The translations under genes and the position numbers were made by a program. Source: Bacteroidota bacterium (GTDB lineage Bacteria; Bacteroidota; Bacteroidia; 2-12-FULL-35-15). From it: a stretch of DNA of 44,254 nt. The stretch lies in contig JAHEYB010000012.1 in the NCBI GenBank assembly GCA_023251805.1, positions 1-44,254 on the forward strand, in the 5' to 3' direction. Shown in pieces: positions 1 to 8,265 of the stretch. Each line of letters begins with the position of its first letter. The stretch's first letter is position 1. A model generated the notes under the pieces. It was given only the letters and a program-made list of their open reading frames with translations. It had not been told where the DNA came from and made no database searches.

Positions 1-243
1 TATTTTCCTGAAGCTCGTCCGGTGTTCGCTACTTCAGAAGTCTTTATGCGAAATAATGACGCTGAACGAAGAACACTGGACGATATCTTCTGGAAACGAA
101 TGTTTTCAAGTTATATCCGTAAGGAAAGCAATGTGTATGACAGAGGAATTTTTGATTATAAAACGGGGCTTGACCAGCTATTAGAATCTGAAAGAGTGAA
201 AAATGATATTTTCACGTATGAGCATGATTTGTGGCATTTTTAG
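1..243 (+). CDS. gldN: Gliding motility / T9SS protein GldN-like, C-terminal fragment
   Basis: Only the last 80 codons are present. The reading frame is open from base 1, so the gene starts outside the window. The visible end contains YFPEARPVFA, then NDAERRTLDDIFWKRMFSSYI, KESNVYDR and a C-terminal DLWHF. This pattern resembles the C-terminal part of GldN/PorN, a periplasmic component of the type IX secretion and gliding motor that works with GldK, GldL and GldM. The identification is from remembered family features, not a search. It agrees with the T9SS cargo genes a few kilobases downstream. A palindromic repeat follows the stop codon and pepT runs towards it from the other side. The upstream gldK-L-M genes would be expected just left of the window. 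Confidence 0.7.
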   Translation, partial: YFPEARPVFATSEVFMRNNDAERRTLDDIFWKRMFSSYIRKESNVYDRGIFDYKTGLDQLLESERVKNDIFTYEHDLWHF

Positions 244-252
244 GATAAAACA

Positions 253-305
253 CTTCGACTACGCTCAGTGTGACGACTCAAGTGTCAGTCTGAGCGTAGT
301 CGAAG
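253..305. repeat. Palindromic repeat with CTTCGACTACGCTCAG arms between convergent genes
   Basis: Two 22-nt arms (253-274 and 284-305) are reverse complements: 16 perfect pairs, a 2-nt mismatch, then 4 more pairs, around a 9-nt loop. It lies between the converging ends of the gldN-like gene and pepT, so it can act as a terminator in both directions. A run of T is weak on both sides. Similar CTTCGACT...CTCAG palindromes are, from memory, widespread in Bacteroidota intergenic DNA, so this is probably one copy of a dispersed REP-like family rather than a locus-specific terminator. Confidence 0.75.
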
Positions 306-325
306 ACTTTTGTAACAAAATGAAT

Positions 326-1567
326 TTACGCTTTTTCTTCCCAAATCACACATAAATGTACAATAGTAGCAACCGCTTTTTCCATATCCTGAATAGAAAC
401 CCATTCGTGTTTTGAGTGAAAAGCATGTTCACCGGCAAAAATATTTGGGCAAGGTAAACCCATATAGGAGAAACGTGAACCATCTGTTCCCCCTCTTATA
501 CTTGATAATACTGGTTCTATACCAGCTCTTCGGATTGCTTCTAACGCATTATTTACAATTTCAGGGTTTTTATCCAATACTTGTTTCATGTTTCGGTATT
601 GTTGTTTTACAACAAAATCGAAACTGGAATGAGGGTAATTTTTTATGATTTTTTCTGCTACTGTTTTTAAAAAATCTTCTTGTGATTTTAAACTTTCTTC
701 GTCAAATGCACGGATGATAAACTGCAGTGTTGTTTCTTCTATACCACCCGAAATACTTACCGGATGCACAAATGGCTCTTTCTTTTCGGTGGATTCCGGA
801 CTCATTTTATCTTTTGGTAATGCAGCAACAATTTCGCTTGCAATTTTTATGGCACTTTCCATTTTGTTTTTTGCAAAGCCGGGATGTGTGCTTACCCCAT
901 GAATATTGATAGTTACACCATCTGCCGAAAAAGTTTCATTTTCAATATGTCCTAATTCTTCCCCGTCAATGGTATAGCCAAAATCAGCGCCCAATTTTTT
1001 CATATCTGCTTTGTCGGCTCCTCTCCCAATTTCTTCATCGGGGGTGAACAATAGTTTTATTGTTCCGTGTTTTATTTCAGGATGTTTCATTAAATGATGA
1101 GCCGCATCCATAATTTCTGCAAGCCCCGCTTTGTTATCAGCTCCTAGTAAAGTAGTTCCATCAGTAGTGATAATATCATTTCCGATTTGTTTCAACAAAG
1201 AAGGATGTTCGCTTACTCGAATGATTTGCGTTTTATCGTTAATTAAAACAATATCTTTCCCATCATATTTTTTATTTACTTGTGGGTTCACATCTTTACC
1301 AGAGCAATCGGGTGATGTATCCATGTGTGAACAAAAGCAAATAACAGAAACCTTTTTAGATGTGTTGGAAGGAATCGTTGCATAAACATATCCATGTTCA
1401 TCCATGTGTGCATCTCCAATTCCCATTTGCAACAATTCGTTTACCAACACTTTCCCTAAATCTTTTTGTTTCATTGTTGAAGGACAAGTAGGAGAATTGG
1501 GGTCGCTTTGAGTGTCAATTTTTACATAGTTTAAAAATCGTTCGGTAACTGTATGATTGAATGTCAT
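326..1567 (-). CDS. pepT: Peptidase T (tripeptide aminopeptidase)
   Basis: A 413-residue cytoplasmic M20B di-zinc aminopeptidase that removes the N-terminal residue of tripeptides, full length for the family. The metal and catalytic motifs are all visible: SHMDTSPD with H81 and D83, GADNKAG with bridging D144, the TPDEEIGRG pair E178/E179, TIDGEE with D201, and the C-terminal EHAFHSKHEW with the last zinc-binding histidine. The start is an ATG. The gene stands alone: it converges with the gldN-like gene and diverges from the small gene at 1634. It is likely a housekeeping peptide-recycling enzyme. No signal peptide is present. Confidence 0.95.
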   Translation of the reverse strand: MTFNHTVTERFLNYVKIDTQSDPNSPTCPSTMKQKDLGKVLVNELLQMGIGDAHMDEHGYVYATIPSNTSKKVSVICFCSHMDTSPDCSGKDVNPQVNKKYDGKDIVLINDKTQIIRVSEHPSLLKQIGNDIITTDGTTLLGADNKAGLAEIMDAAHHLMKHPEIKHGTIKLLFTPDEEIGRGADKADMKKLGADFGYTIDGEELGHIENETFSADGVTINIHGVSTHPGFAKNKMESAIKIASEIVAALPKDKMSPESTEKKEPFVHPVSISGGIEETTLQFIIRAFDEESLKSQEDFLKTVAEKIIKNYPHSSFDFVVKQQYRNMKQVLDKNPEIVNNALEAIRRAGIEPVLSSIRGGTDGSRFSYMGLPCPNIFAGEHAFHSKHEWVSIQDMEKAVATIVHLCVIWEEKA

Positions 1568-1607
1568 TGTTTTGAGTATTTGGAATAAATTATATCACGA
1601 ATTACAC

Positions 1608-1615
1608 TATTTTTG
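1608..1615 (+). promoter_or_regulatory. Putative -7 promoter element TATTTTTG
   Basis: This is a perfect match to the Bacteroidota -7 consensus TAnnTTTG, 18 nt upstream of the ATG at 1634. No TTG box sits at the usual 17-21 bp spacing; the nearest TTTG is 25 bp away. Its position explains why the TTG codon at 1613, which overlaps it, is unlikely to be the start. Confidence 0.5.
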
Positions 1616-1633
1616 GGCAATATTCAAAATAAA

Positions 1634-2098
1634 ATGAAGTACAAACTACTAGAAAGTGCGGAACTGAAGGAGTTGGAAAACGAATTCATACATTTTTTGT
1701 CCTCAGCACAAATTACGGCTACTGATTGGGAGAAAATGAAAATAGATAAAATTCAAGAGGCGAATGAATTGATTGCAGTTTTTAGTGATTTGGTGTACGA
1801 AAAAGTAATGAATAAAATTGAGTTTCTTGAATTTAGAGATAATAAGTCGCTGAATATTTTTCATTTTATGGAAGACAAAATTGTTTTGGTAGGATTGAGG
1901 GTAAAGGAAAATAGTAGTTTGGATTTGCTCAATGAAAATGTATTTGACCAGTGGAATCAAAGCAATATGAGCTCGGTAACGCTTGTTAAAACAGAAAAGC
2001 AGTATGTAAATGAAAAAGGGGAAGAAGTGTTTGAATTGATGCAAACAGGTTGCTATATAACGGATGAAAGATTATTTAATGTTCTAAAAGACTTATAA
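1634..2098 (+). CDS. Hypothetical protein, 154 residues
   Basis: I do not recognise this family. The frame could be extended to a TTG at 1613, but that codon overlaps a -7 promoter element, so I chose the ATG at 1634 (protein start MKYKLLES). The product is acidic and rich in Glu, Lys and Leu, with alternating helical stretches, no signal peptide and no transmembrane segment, so it is probably a soluble cytoplasmic protein. It is transcribed away from pepT. Its last 6 bases overlap the end of the small gene on the opposite strand (2093-2332). Function unknown. Confidence 0.75.
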   Translation: MKYKLLESAELKELENEFIHFLSSAQITATDWEKMKIDKIQEANELIAVFSDLVYEKVMNKIEFLEFRDNKSLNIFHFMEDKIVLVGLRVKENSSLDLLNENVFDQWNQSNMSSVTLVKTEKQYVNEKGEEVFELMQTGCYITDERLFNVLKDL

Positions 2099-2332
2099 AG
2101 GACGAGAATAGGAGGTGCGGGCTACTTTTCCTGCTTTTTTCAAACTCCCAGTATTGCTGTTGTAGCTCGGAGCCGGAATCATTTTAAAAATAACGATATT
2201 GCTTTTGGTGGTAATAGTAGAATCATTTCCTTTTGGGATAGGCTTATTCAATTCACCATTGGTTTTTGAATAGCCATACGTTGCTATAACAGAAAAAAAT
2301 GTTGTAAGAATAATTTTTGTAAGGATATTCAT
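2093..2332 (-). CDS. Small secreted or periplasmic protein, 79 residues
   Basis: The first 22 residues look like a Sec signal peptide (MNILTKIILTTFF then a small-residue region ending near YGYSK). The mature part is about 57 residues, basic at the C-terminus, with no recognised motif. A good minus-strand promoter (2352-2382) lies immediately upstream, which supports it being a real gene. It lies upstream of nothing on its strand except pepT, which has its own spacing. Function unknown. Confidence 0.6.
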   Translation of the reverse strand: MNILTKIILTTFFSVIATYGYSKTNGELNKPIPKGNDSTITTKSNIVIFKMIPAPSYNSNTGSLKKAGKVARTSYSRPL

Positions 2333-2351
2333 TTTACAATTTGTAGATAAT

Positions 2352-2382
2352 CAAAAATAAAGCTTTTTTGCAATAAGAACAA
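2352..2382 (-). promoter_or_regulatory. Promoter for the small secreted protein gene
   Basis: On the minus strand TTG (2380-2382) is followed after 20 bp by TATTTTTG (2352-2359), a perfect TAnnTTTG. The start codon at 2332 lies 19 nt downstream of the -7 box, implying a leader of roughly 12-15 nt. Confidence 0.6.
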
Positions 2383-2410
2383 CAAAACAATATGCTTTAA
2401 CAATTTTAAC

Positions 2411-2435
2411 AAAAACGGGGGCTGAAGCCCCCGTT
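2411..2435 (-). terminator. Rho-independent terminator after the first M43 protease
   Basis: The 9-bp arms AACGGGGGC (2414-2422) and GCCCCCGTT (2427-2435) enclose a TGAA loop. On the minus strand the hairpin runs into TTTTT (2411-2415). It lies 7 nt after the stop codon of the protease gene. Confidence 0.85.
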
Positions 2436-2441
2436 ATATTT

Positions 2442-5144
2442 TTATTCAGAAATAATCAATTTTTTAGTGATGCTAGTATTGTCAATCGTAAATTTAACGA
2501 AATAGATACCATTCAATAAATTCAATTTGTTTTTTGAAATTTCGATTGAATAATCACCTTCAGTTTGTCCACTGTTGGTTACATCCATAATCTTTTTACC
2601 CAATACATCAACCAACTCTATTTTGGTATCACCTTTCTTATTTAAGTGATAGGTTAAAGTAGCTGTTTGGTTAGTAGGATTAGGATAAATAGAAATATTC
2701 GCAGCATCGATAGCAGCCTCATCCACACCTAAAACACCAGAAATATTGATATCATCAATAAAAATACTATTGCTTTCATCACCGGTTGTATACTCAAACT
2801 TGAAGCGAGTATTAGCAGTGGCAATGGAAGAAGGAATAACAACCGTTTGAAGTGCCCACTGACTAGGTGAAGTAGGATAAAACTCTTCAGGATGATAGCT
2901 GTTGTTTAAGAAAGTAACACCCGAGAAGGTTTTACGAGCTTGCCAAGAAGCACCACAATCTGTAGAAGAATAAACCACTAATTTATCGTTGATACCTGCA
3001 GCATCAGTTGATTTTGTTGCAGCTGCACATCTGAAAGTAAGATTAGCGCTAGTTAAATAAGTTAAATTGTATGAAGGTGAGATTAACTGATCCACATCTC
3101 TTGAATAATTATAGTAGCCATTCATCATGATACTATAAGAGCCCGAATAAGCAGCTGAGGAAGTTTTCCACCAGGTTTTATTATTTCCATCCAAATCGTT
3201 TACATTCCAATATGAATAGAAATTTGCTGAATTTTCAAAACCTTCGGCATAAGAACCCGGTACCTGAGCATATGCATCCGTACAATAAATAAATAAACTC
3301 TTTGTAATGGTAGTTGTATTACCGGAATTAGTAACAGCTAACGTTACATCATGTATTCCCGGAGTGTTATACGTAACCGTTGGATTAGCTGCAGTAGAAG
3401 TACCTGCAGTTGTTCCTGGCAAGGTCCATAAATAAGTAGTTGCCCCTGCTCCAACAGAAACGTTTAATACGTTTGGTGTGAATGTAACAGTTGAACCTGG
3501 GCAAACATAATATTTGTTTGCATAAAAATCAGTAGAAGGTGTGCAATTAGGATAAGTGCCGCCATCAGTACCGGTAGCAATTAAGTTTGCATTTGTCCAT
3601 AAATTACTTCTTTGAGCAACAGGGCTTTCAACAGCAGCTCTCATTCTATCCACTTGACCTTGTGTGAACATATAGATACAGCTTGAATAATCCATATAGT
3701 TGTTGATGTTTTCTGCATCACCAAATGTTCCTGTTAATGAAACATTATCAATACCAAAACTTCCTAGGGTATCTTCCGCGTTGTATCCATAAATACGGAA
3801 AGTAATAGCATTTGCAGTTCCGGTAAAAGAAGTTCCACTTAAAGTAATTTTGCTTCCTGTCATACTCACAGTAGTATCAAAATTTGTAAAGAATATGTTT
3901 CCGGTTTGGACACTTAGATTCGGATTAGCAGGAGTAATAGAAGCAGCTAAATTGCTGAAATAACCATCAGCACTTGAACGCACTTCGAATGTTCTTGGCC
4001 CTGTAGAATCTCTTTGAACATCAAATGTTAATCCTGTTAAGGACATCAACACATTTGGATCAGGAGTAACAGTAAACTGATAATATCTTGTTCCTGTATT
4101 TGTTCCTGTTAAGCCGGCAAATGAAGTTTCAGCGTTCAACGCGCCAGTATCCCAATCGGTGTAATTGAACATGCTTGCTGATGCAGAATTTGCTGAAACA
4201 CCCGCAGCACTGAAGCTTGAGAAAGTCATTGTAGAATCAGATACATATGGTGAAGTACTTGGGTCAGTTGTTCCTGAACCTGTTGTTACAGATGAAAAAG
4301 CATATGCAGCAGTCAATGCTAAGTTGTCGCAAACATTATCATAAGATGGACAAGTAGAAAAATGTCCTTTATTGATAGGAGTGTCATTTACACCATCGTC
4401 ACCACAAGCAGTAGCAACTTGCGTATTTCCCCAAGTGTGCTCAAGGCTCAACCAGTGGCCTGTTTCGTGAGTTAATGTTCGTGAAGTTCCATTACATTCT
4501 GTTGAAATCATAATTACACCATCTGAAGGATAACCAAAAGTGGCAACAGATGAAGGGAAAGTAGCATACGCTAAAATGGTTCCCGGTGTTGAGCCCGGAG
4601 GAATATTGGTTACTACCCAAACGTTAAAATATTTATCTCTTGGCCATTGGTTTAATTTTGAGTAATCATCTGCATCAAGTGATCTGTGGGAGTATATTCG
4701 CTCGATACCATTTGTGCAATTTCCGTTTGGATCTATTTTAGCCAATTTAAATTGAATCATTGCATCACCTGCAATGGATTGAAAATAAGGAGGGCAAGAA
4801 GTGATATCTGCATTTAGTTTTCGATAATCAGAATTTAATTTTGCAACTTGAGCAATGATATTTGCGTCAGATATATTTTCTGAACCATTGATATGAATCA
4901 CATGGAACACCATAGGAATGGTATATACAGTGGTACTTCTGCTTTCTTTTTGATTTGATTTTTGTTTCAAATCATTTACATAATCTATGTAAGCTTGTCT
5001 CAATTCAGGGTGTTGAAGATACATTTCTTCATTTTTCTCAACTGTTCCACAAGGACTAATATCACCTTGAGCCTTGATTTTATTTATTTGTGAAAAACAA
5101 ACAACAGCGCTCAACAAAGCAAGTTTTAAGTATTTTGATTTCAT
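2442..5144 (-). CDS. Secreted M43 (pappalysin-type) zinc metalloprotease with T9SS sorting domain, copy A
   Basis: A 900-residue predicted secreted protease. I start at the ATG at 5144, which gives a signal peptide (MKSKYLKLALLSAVVCFSQ); an upstream in-frame ATG at 5201 adds a poor leader. The M43 domain spans about 70-275. Its zinc motif is HETGHWLSLEH (226-236): the three His and the catalytic Glu are present, but Ser replaces the usual Gly. The Met-turn NYMDYSSC comes only at about 482-489. Between them (about 276-478) an extra beta-sandwich domain is inserted, with the VRSSADGY and FRIYGYNAED signatures. A PKD domain (540-620), a jelly-roll domain ending IDDINISG (635-802) and a type A T9SS sorting domain (818-900, ending KKLIISE) follow. 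It is tandem with paralog B and has its own terminator. Confidence 0.9.
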   Translation of the reverse strand: MKSKYLKLALLSAVVCFSQINKIKAQGDISPCGTVEKNEEMYLQHPELRQAYIDYVNDLKQKSNQKESRSTTVYTIPMVFHVIHINGSENISDANIIAQVAKLNSDYRKLNADITSCPPYFQSIAGDAMIQFKLAKIDPNGNCTNGIERIYSHRSLDADDYSKLNQWPRDKYFNVWVVTNIPPGSTPGTILAYATFPSSVATFGYPSDGVIMISTECNGTSRTLTHETGHWLSLEHTWGNTQVATACGDDGVNDTPINKGHFSTCPSYDNVCDNLALTAAYAFSSVTTGSGTTDPSTSPYVSDSTMTFSSFSAAGVSANSASASMFNYTDWDTGALNAETSFAGLTGTNTGTRYYQFTVTPDPNVLMSLTGLTFDVQRDSTGPRTFEVRSSADGYFSNLAASITPANPNLSVQTGNIFFTNFDTTVSMTGSKITLSGTSFTGTANAITFRIYGYNAEDTLGSFGIDNVSLTGTFGDAENINNYMDYSSCIYMFTQGQVDRMRAAVESPVAQRSNLWTNANLIATGTDGGTYPNCTPSTDFYANKYYVCPGSTVTFTPNVLNVSVGAGATTYLWTLPGTTAGTSTAANPTVTYNTPGIHDVTLAVTNSGNTTTITKSLFIYCTDAYAQVPGSYAEGFENSANFYSYWNVNDLDGNNKTWWKTSSAAYSGSYSIMMNGYYNYSRDVDQLISPSYNLTYLTSANLTFRCAAATKSTDAAGINDKLVVYSSTDCGASWQARKTFSGVTFLNNSYHPEEFYPTSPSQWALQTVVIPSSIATANTRFKFEYTTGDESNSIFIDDINISGVLGVDEAAIDAANISIYPNPTNQTATLTYHLNKKGDTKIELVDVLGKKIMDVTNSGQTEGDYSIEISKNKLNLLNGIYFVKFTIDNTSITKKLIISE

Positions 5145-5170
5145 GATGGTATGGATTAGATTATCTATTG

Positions 5171-5202
5171 CAATATTAAGGAAAAATACAATAAAAAACA
5201 AA
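5171..5202 (-). promoter_or_regulatory. Candidate promoter for M43 protease copy A
   Basis: On the minus strand TTTG (5199-5202) is followed after 20 bp by TAATATTG (5171-5178), one mismatch from TAnnTTTG, 26 nt before the chosen start. The 11-mer CTTAATATTGC covering the -7 box is repeated upstream of copy B at 8107-8117, suggesting the upstream regions were duplicated with the genes. Confidence 0.45.
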
Positions 5203-5272
5203 GCGATTTTTCAAATGGTCAGAATTGCGAGTTAAGTGGTTGTTTTTGAGGTAAATCGTGTATTTTGGACAT

Positions 5273-5300
5273 AAAAAAGGGGCAGAAGCCCCTTTTTTTT
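5273..5300 (-). terminator. Terminator after the second M43 protease
   Basis: GGGGC (5279-5283) and GCCCC (5288-5292) pair around an AGAA loop, flanked by A6 on the left and T8 on the right, so it is U-tailed on either strand. It lies 17 nt after the stop of copy B and separates it from copy A. Confidence 0.85.
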
Positions 5301-5316
5301 AATAAAAAATAAATTG

Positions 5317-8064
5317 TTATTCAGAAATTACTAATTTTTTAGTGATACTACTATTATCAATTGAAAATTTGATAAAATAAACACCATTTTGCAAGTTTAA
5401 TTCTTGCTTAGAAATTTCAACACTGTGTTCACCTTCTAATTGACCAAGGTTATTCACTTCCATTATTTGTTTTCCTAATACATCGATAAGAGCAATTCTT
5501 ACATCTCCTTTTTTGTTTAAAGTATATGAAAGTGTTGCTGATTGATTTGTTGGATTAGGGAAAACAGAAACGTTGGCTTCTTCTAAGCTTTGATCAGTAA
5601 TACCAAGTACGCCTGTCATATTAATGTCATCAATGTAAATACTATTTCCTTCTAGTCCGGAAGTGTATTCAAATTTAAAACGTGTATTAGCTGAAGCAAC
5701 ACTGGATGGAATGTTAACTGATTGAAGCGCCCATTGGCTAGTTGAGCTTGGGATATATTCTTCGGGATGAAAACTATTATTGAGGAATGTTGCACCTGAG
5801 AATGTTTTACGAGCTTGCCAAGACGCGCCACAATCAACAGAAGAGTAAACAACTAATTTATCGTTCATTTCAGCTGCAGAGGTTGCATGTGTAGCAGCAG
5901 CACATCTAAAGGTTAGAACAGCACTGCTGATATATGTAAGATTATAGGATGGAGAAAATAATTGGTCCACATCATATGCATAATTGTAATATGCGTTCAT
6001 CATAATACTATGAGTTCCGCTATACCCAACAGTTGAATTGTACCACCATGTTCTGCTATTATTATCCAAATCTTTACTAAACCAGTTAGAAAAATACTCC
6101 GTAGAATTCTCAAAATTTTCCTGATAAACGTTTGTCACATGAGCATAAGCGTCCGAAACATTGATAAACAAACTCTTAGTGATGGTTCCACTTCCATTCG
6201 CATTTGTAGCCGTTAATGTAACATCGTAATAACCTGGTGTGCTGTATGTAACTACAGGACTAGCTGAGGTGGATGTTGCAGGTGATCCACCAGGAAAAGA
6301 CCATGCATAGGTTGTTGTTATGGAAGTGTAAATAGAACCGAAAACGGCAGCAATATTGCTAACATTTTTTGTAAATGTAACGGTGTTACCCGGACAAATC
6401 ATTGTTCTATTTGAATAAAAATCAGCTACAGGAGCACAAGTTGATGGACTGCCATCGGTACCGGTTGCAGCTAAATTTGAGTTAATCCATAAATTGTCTC
6501 GTGCAGATAAAGCAGCAACCAATGCTAAGCGCATGCGCCATTTTTGGTCGTTGGTATACATTTTTGAGCAATAAGAATATTCCATGTAATTTTCAACATT
6601 TTCAATAATTCCATGTGTTCCAGTAAATCCAATATTATCAATTCCAAATGTTCCCGTGCTGTCTTCAGCATTCCATCCGTAAATTCTAAATGTTCGGGTA
6701 ACATTGTTAATATTGGTAAATGAGCCACCACTTAAAGTGATTTTACTTCCAGCCATTGAGATGGTTGTATCCGAATTAATAAAAAACACGTTTCCTGTTT
6801 GAACACTTAAGTTTGGGTTAGCGGGAGTAATAGAAGCAGCTAAATTAGCAGTATACCCATCGGCACTTGAACGAACTGCAAATGTTCTAATACCATTCGT
6901 ATCACGCTGTACATTAAATGTGATACCAGTCATTGTTAATGCTTGAGCCAAATCAGGAGTGATAGTAAATTGATAATATTTTCCAGTGTTAATAGCACCT
7001 GTTAGTCCTGCAAATGTAGTTTCTCCATCTAACGCTCCTGTATCCCAATCAGAAAATTCAAACATAGAAGCAGTTGAAGAATTTGCAGAAACACCAACAG
7101 CAACCGGGCTGGTGAATGTGATTGCAGAATCGGTTGCTTCAGGCACTGTTGATGGGTCAGTTGTTCCGGATGAAGTAGTTACACTTCCAAATGTATACGA
7201 ACCGGTTAAAGCTTTTGAATCGCACAAATAATCATATCTGTTTCCACAACTTAAATGTCCTTTTGTAATGGGTGTATCGCTTACGCCTTCGTCTCCGCAA
7301 CTTACTTCCGGATTATTGGTTGAACCCCAAGTATGAGGCAAGTTTAACCAGTGACCAATTTCGTGTGTTAAAGCTCTGGATGTTCCAACGCTGGCGGTGC
7401 CTATGCTTCCAATGTAGCTATGGATAATGATAATCCCATCGTATGGTTCCATATACCAAGGGGAAGTAGCAGAAGGATAATATGCATAACCTGCAGTTCC
7501 AACACTTTCCATGGTACGAATTACCCAAACGTTAAGATACTTATCACGTGGCCAAGGATTTAATTTTGAGTCATCGTTTGCATTGTCTGTTTTATGAGAA
7601 TAAATTCTGTCGATACCATTTGTGCAATTTCCATCGGGATCAATTTGTGCTAAACGAAATTCTATTCTACAATCAGATGCAATTGCCTGATAAGGAACAA
7701 TGATAGCAGAAGTATCAGAATTTTTCTTGCGAAAATCTCTATTTAAAATATTTACTTCATCCAATACTTGAGCATCGGAAATATTTTCTGAACCATTCGT
7801 ATGTAAAATGTGAAATACAATTGGAATAATATAAACATGTGTAGAATCGGGGCCGGAAGCTCTGTTTTCAAACGATTTCATCCTTTCAGCAATAGTGGCA
7901 TTGTTGTCGGTTTCTACTTGAGCTAACTCAGGATGCTGAGCTAACAATTTTTGATACATTTGAGTAGTACCACATTGATAATCCGCTTGAGCGAAAATTC
8001 TAGTAGTTCCTACTGAACAAAAAATGGCTCCTAAAAAAAGGTATTTGAGTAAGTTTTTTTTCAT
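5317..8064 (-). CDS. Secreted M43 (pappalysin-type) zinc metalloprotease with T9SS sorting domain, copy B
   Basis: A 915-residue paralog of copy A with the same architecture throughout. Signal peptide about 1-25 (MKKNLLKYLFLGAIFCSVG...FAQ). M43 domain from about 75, with zinc motif HEIGHWLNLPH (234-244), in which Asn takes the place of the usual Gly. An inserted beta-sandwich occupies about 286-486, then the Met-turn NYMEYSYC (492-499), PKD (about 545-635), jelly-roll (640-818) and type A sorting domain (825-915, ending KKLVISE). Cys-rich turns CGDEGVSDTP and CDS before the insert match cytophagalysin-type M43 proteases. Likely exported by Sec and then T9SS and attached to or released from the cell surface. 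Substrate unknown. Confidence 0.9.
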   Translation of the reverse strand: MKKNLLKYLFLGAIFCSVGTTRIFAQADYQCGTTQMYQKLLAQHPELAQVETDNNATIAERMKSFENRASGPDSTHVYIIPIVFHILHTNGSENISDAQVLDEVNILNRDFRKKNSDTSAIIVPYQAIASDCRIEFRLAQIDPDGNCTNGIDRIYSHKTDNANDDSKLNPWPRDKYLNVWVIRTMESVGTAGYAYYPSATSPWYMEPYDGIIIIHSYIGSIGTASVGTSRALTHEIGHWLNLPHTWGSTNNPEVSCGDEGVSDTPITKGHLSCGNRYDYLCDSKALTGSYTFGSVTTSSGTTDPSTVPEATDSAITFTSPVAVGVSANSSTASMFEFSDWDTGALDGETTFAGLTGAINTGKYYQFTITPDLAQALTMTGITFNVQRDTNGIRTFAVRSSADGYTANLAASITPANPNLSVQTGNVFFINSDTTISMAGSKITLSGGSFTNINNVTRTFRIYGWNAEDSTGTFGIDNIGFTGTHGIIENVENYMEYSYCSKMYTNDQKWRMRLALVAALSARDNLWINSNLAATGTDGSPSTCAPVADFYSNRTMICPGNTVTFTKNVSNIAAVFGSIYTSITTTYAWSFPGGSPATSTSASPVVTYSTPGYYDVTLTATNANGSGTITKSLFINVSDAYAHVTNVYQENFENSTEYFSNWFSKDLDNNSRTWWYNSTVGYSGTHSIMMNAYYNYAYDVDQLFSPSYNLTYISSAVLTFRCAAATHATSAAEMNDKLVVYSSVDCGASWQARKTFSGATFLNNSFHPEEYIPSSTSQWALQSVNIPSSVASANTRFKFEYTSGLEGNSIYIDDINMTGVLGITDQSLEEANVSVFPNPTNQSATLSYTLNKKGDVRIALIDVLGKQIMEVNNLGQLEGEHSVEISKQELNLQNGVYFIKFSIDNSSITKKLVISE

Positions 8065-8207
8065 TATCGTTTGATTTCGTTGAATGTATAATTGTAATTA
8101 CTAGAGGCAATATTAAGCATAAAAACAAAAAAATGAAAGCTTTTTTGAATATGCTTGTCCTTTTTTATTAAGCGGTTGATTTTAAGTGTAATCGGTAGGA
8201 TTTAAGC

Positions 8208-8242
8208 AAAAAAAGGAGTTCTACTTTAGTAGAACTCCTTTT
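8208..8242 (-). terminator. Strong terminator after the TonB-dependent receptor
   Basis: A perfect 14-bp stem (8211-8224 with 8229-8242, AAAAGGAGTTCTAC) has a TTTA loop and, on the minus strand, runs into a T tract (8208-8214). It lies 24 nt past the receptor stop codon. Confidence 0.9.
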
Positions 8243-8265
8243 CCAATAAAAAAGCGAAAGATTTT

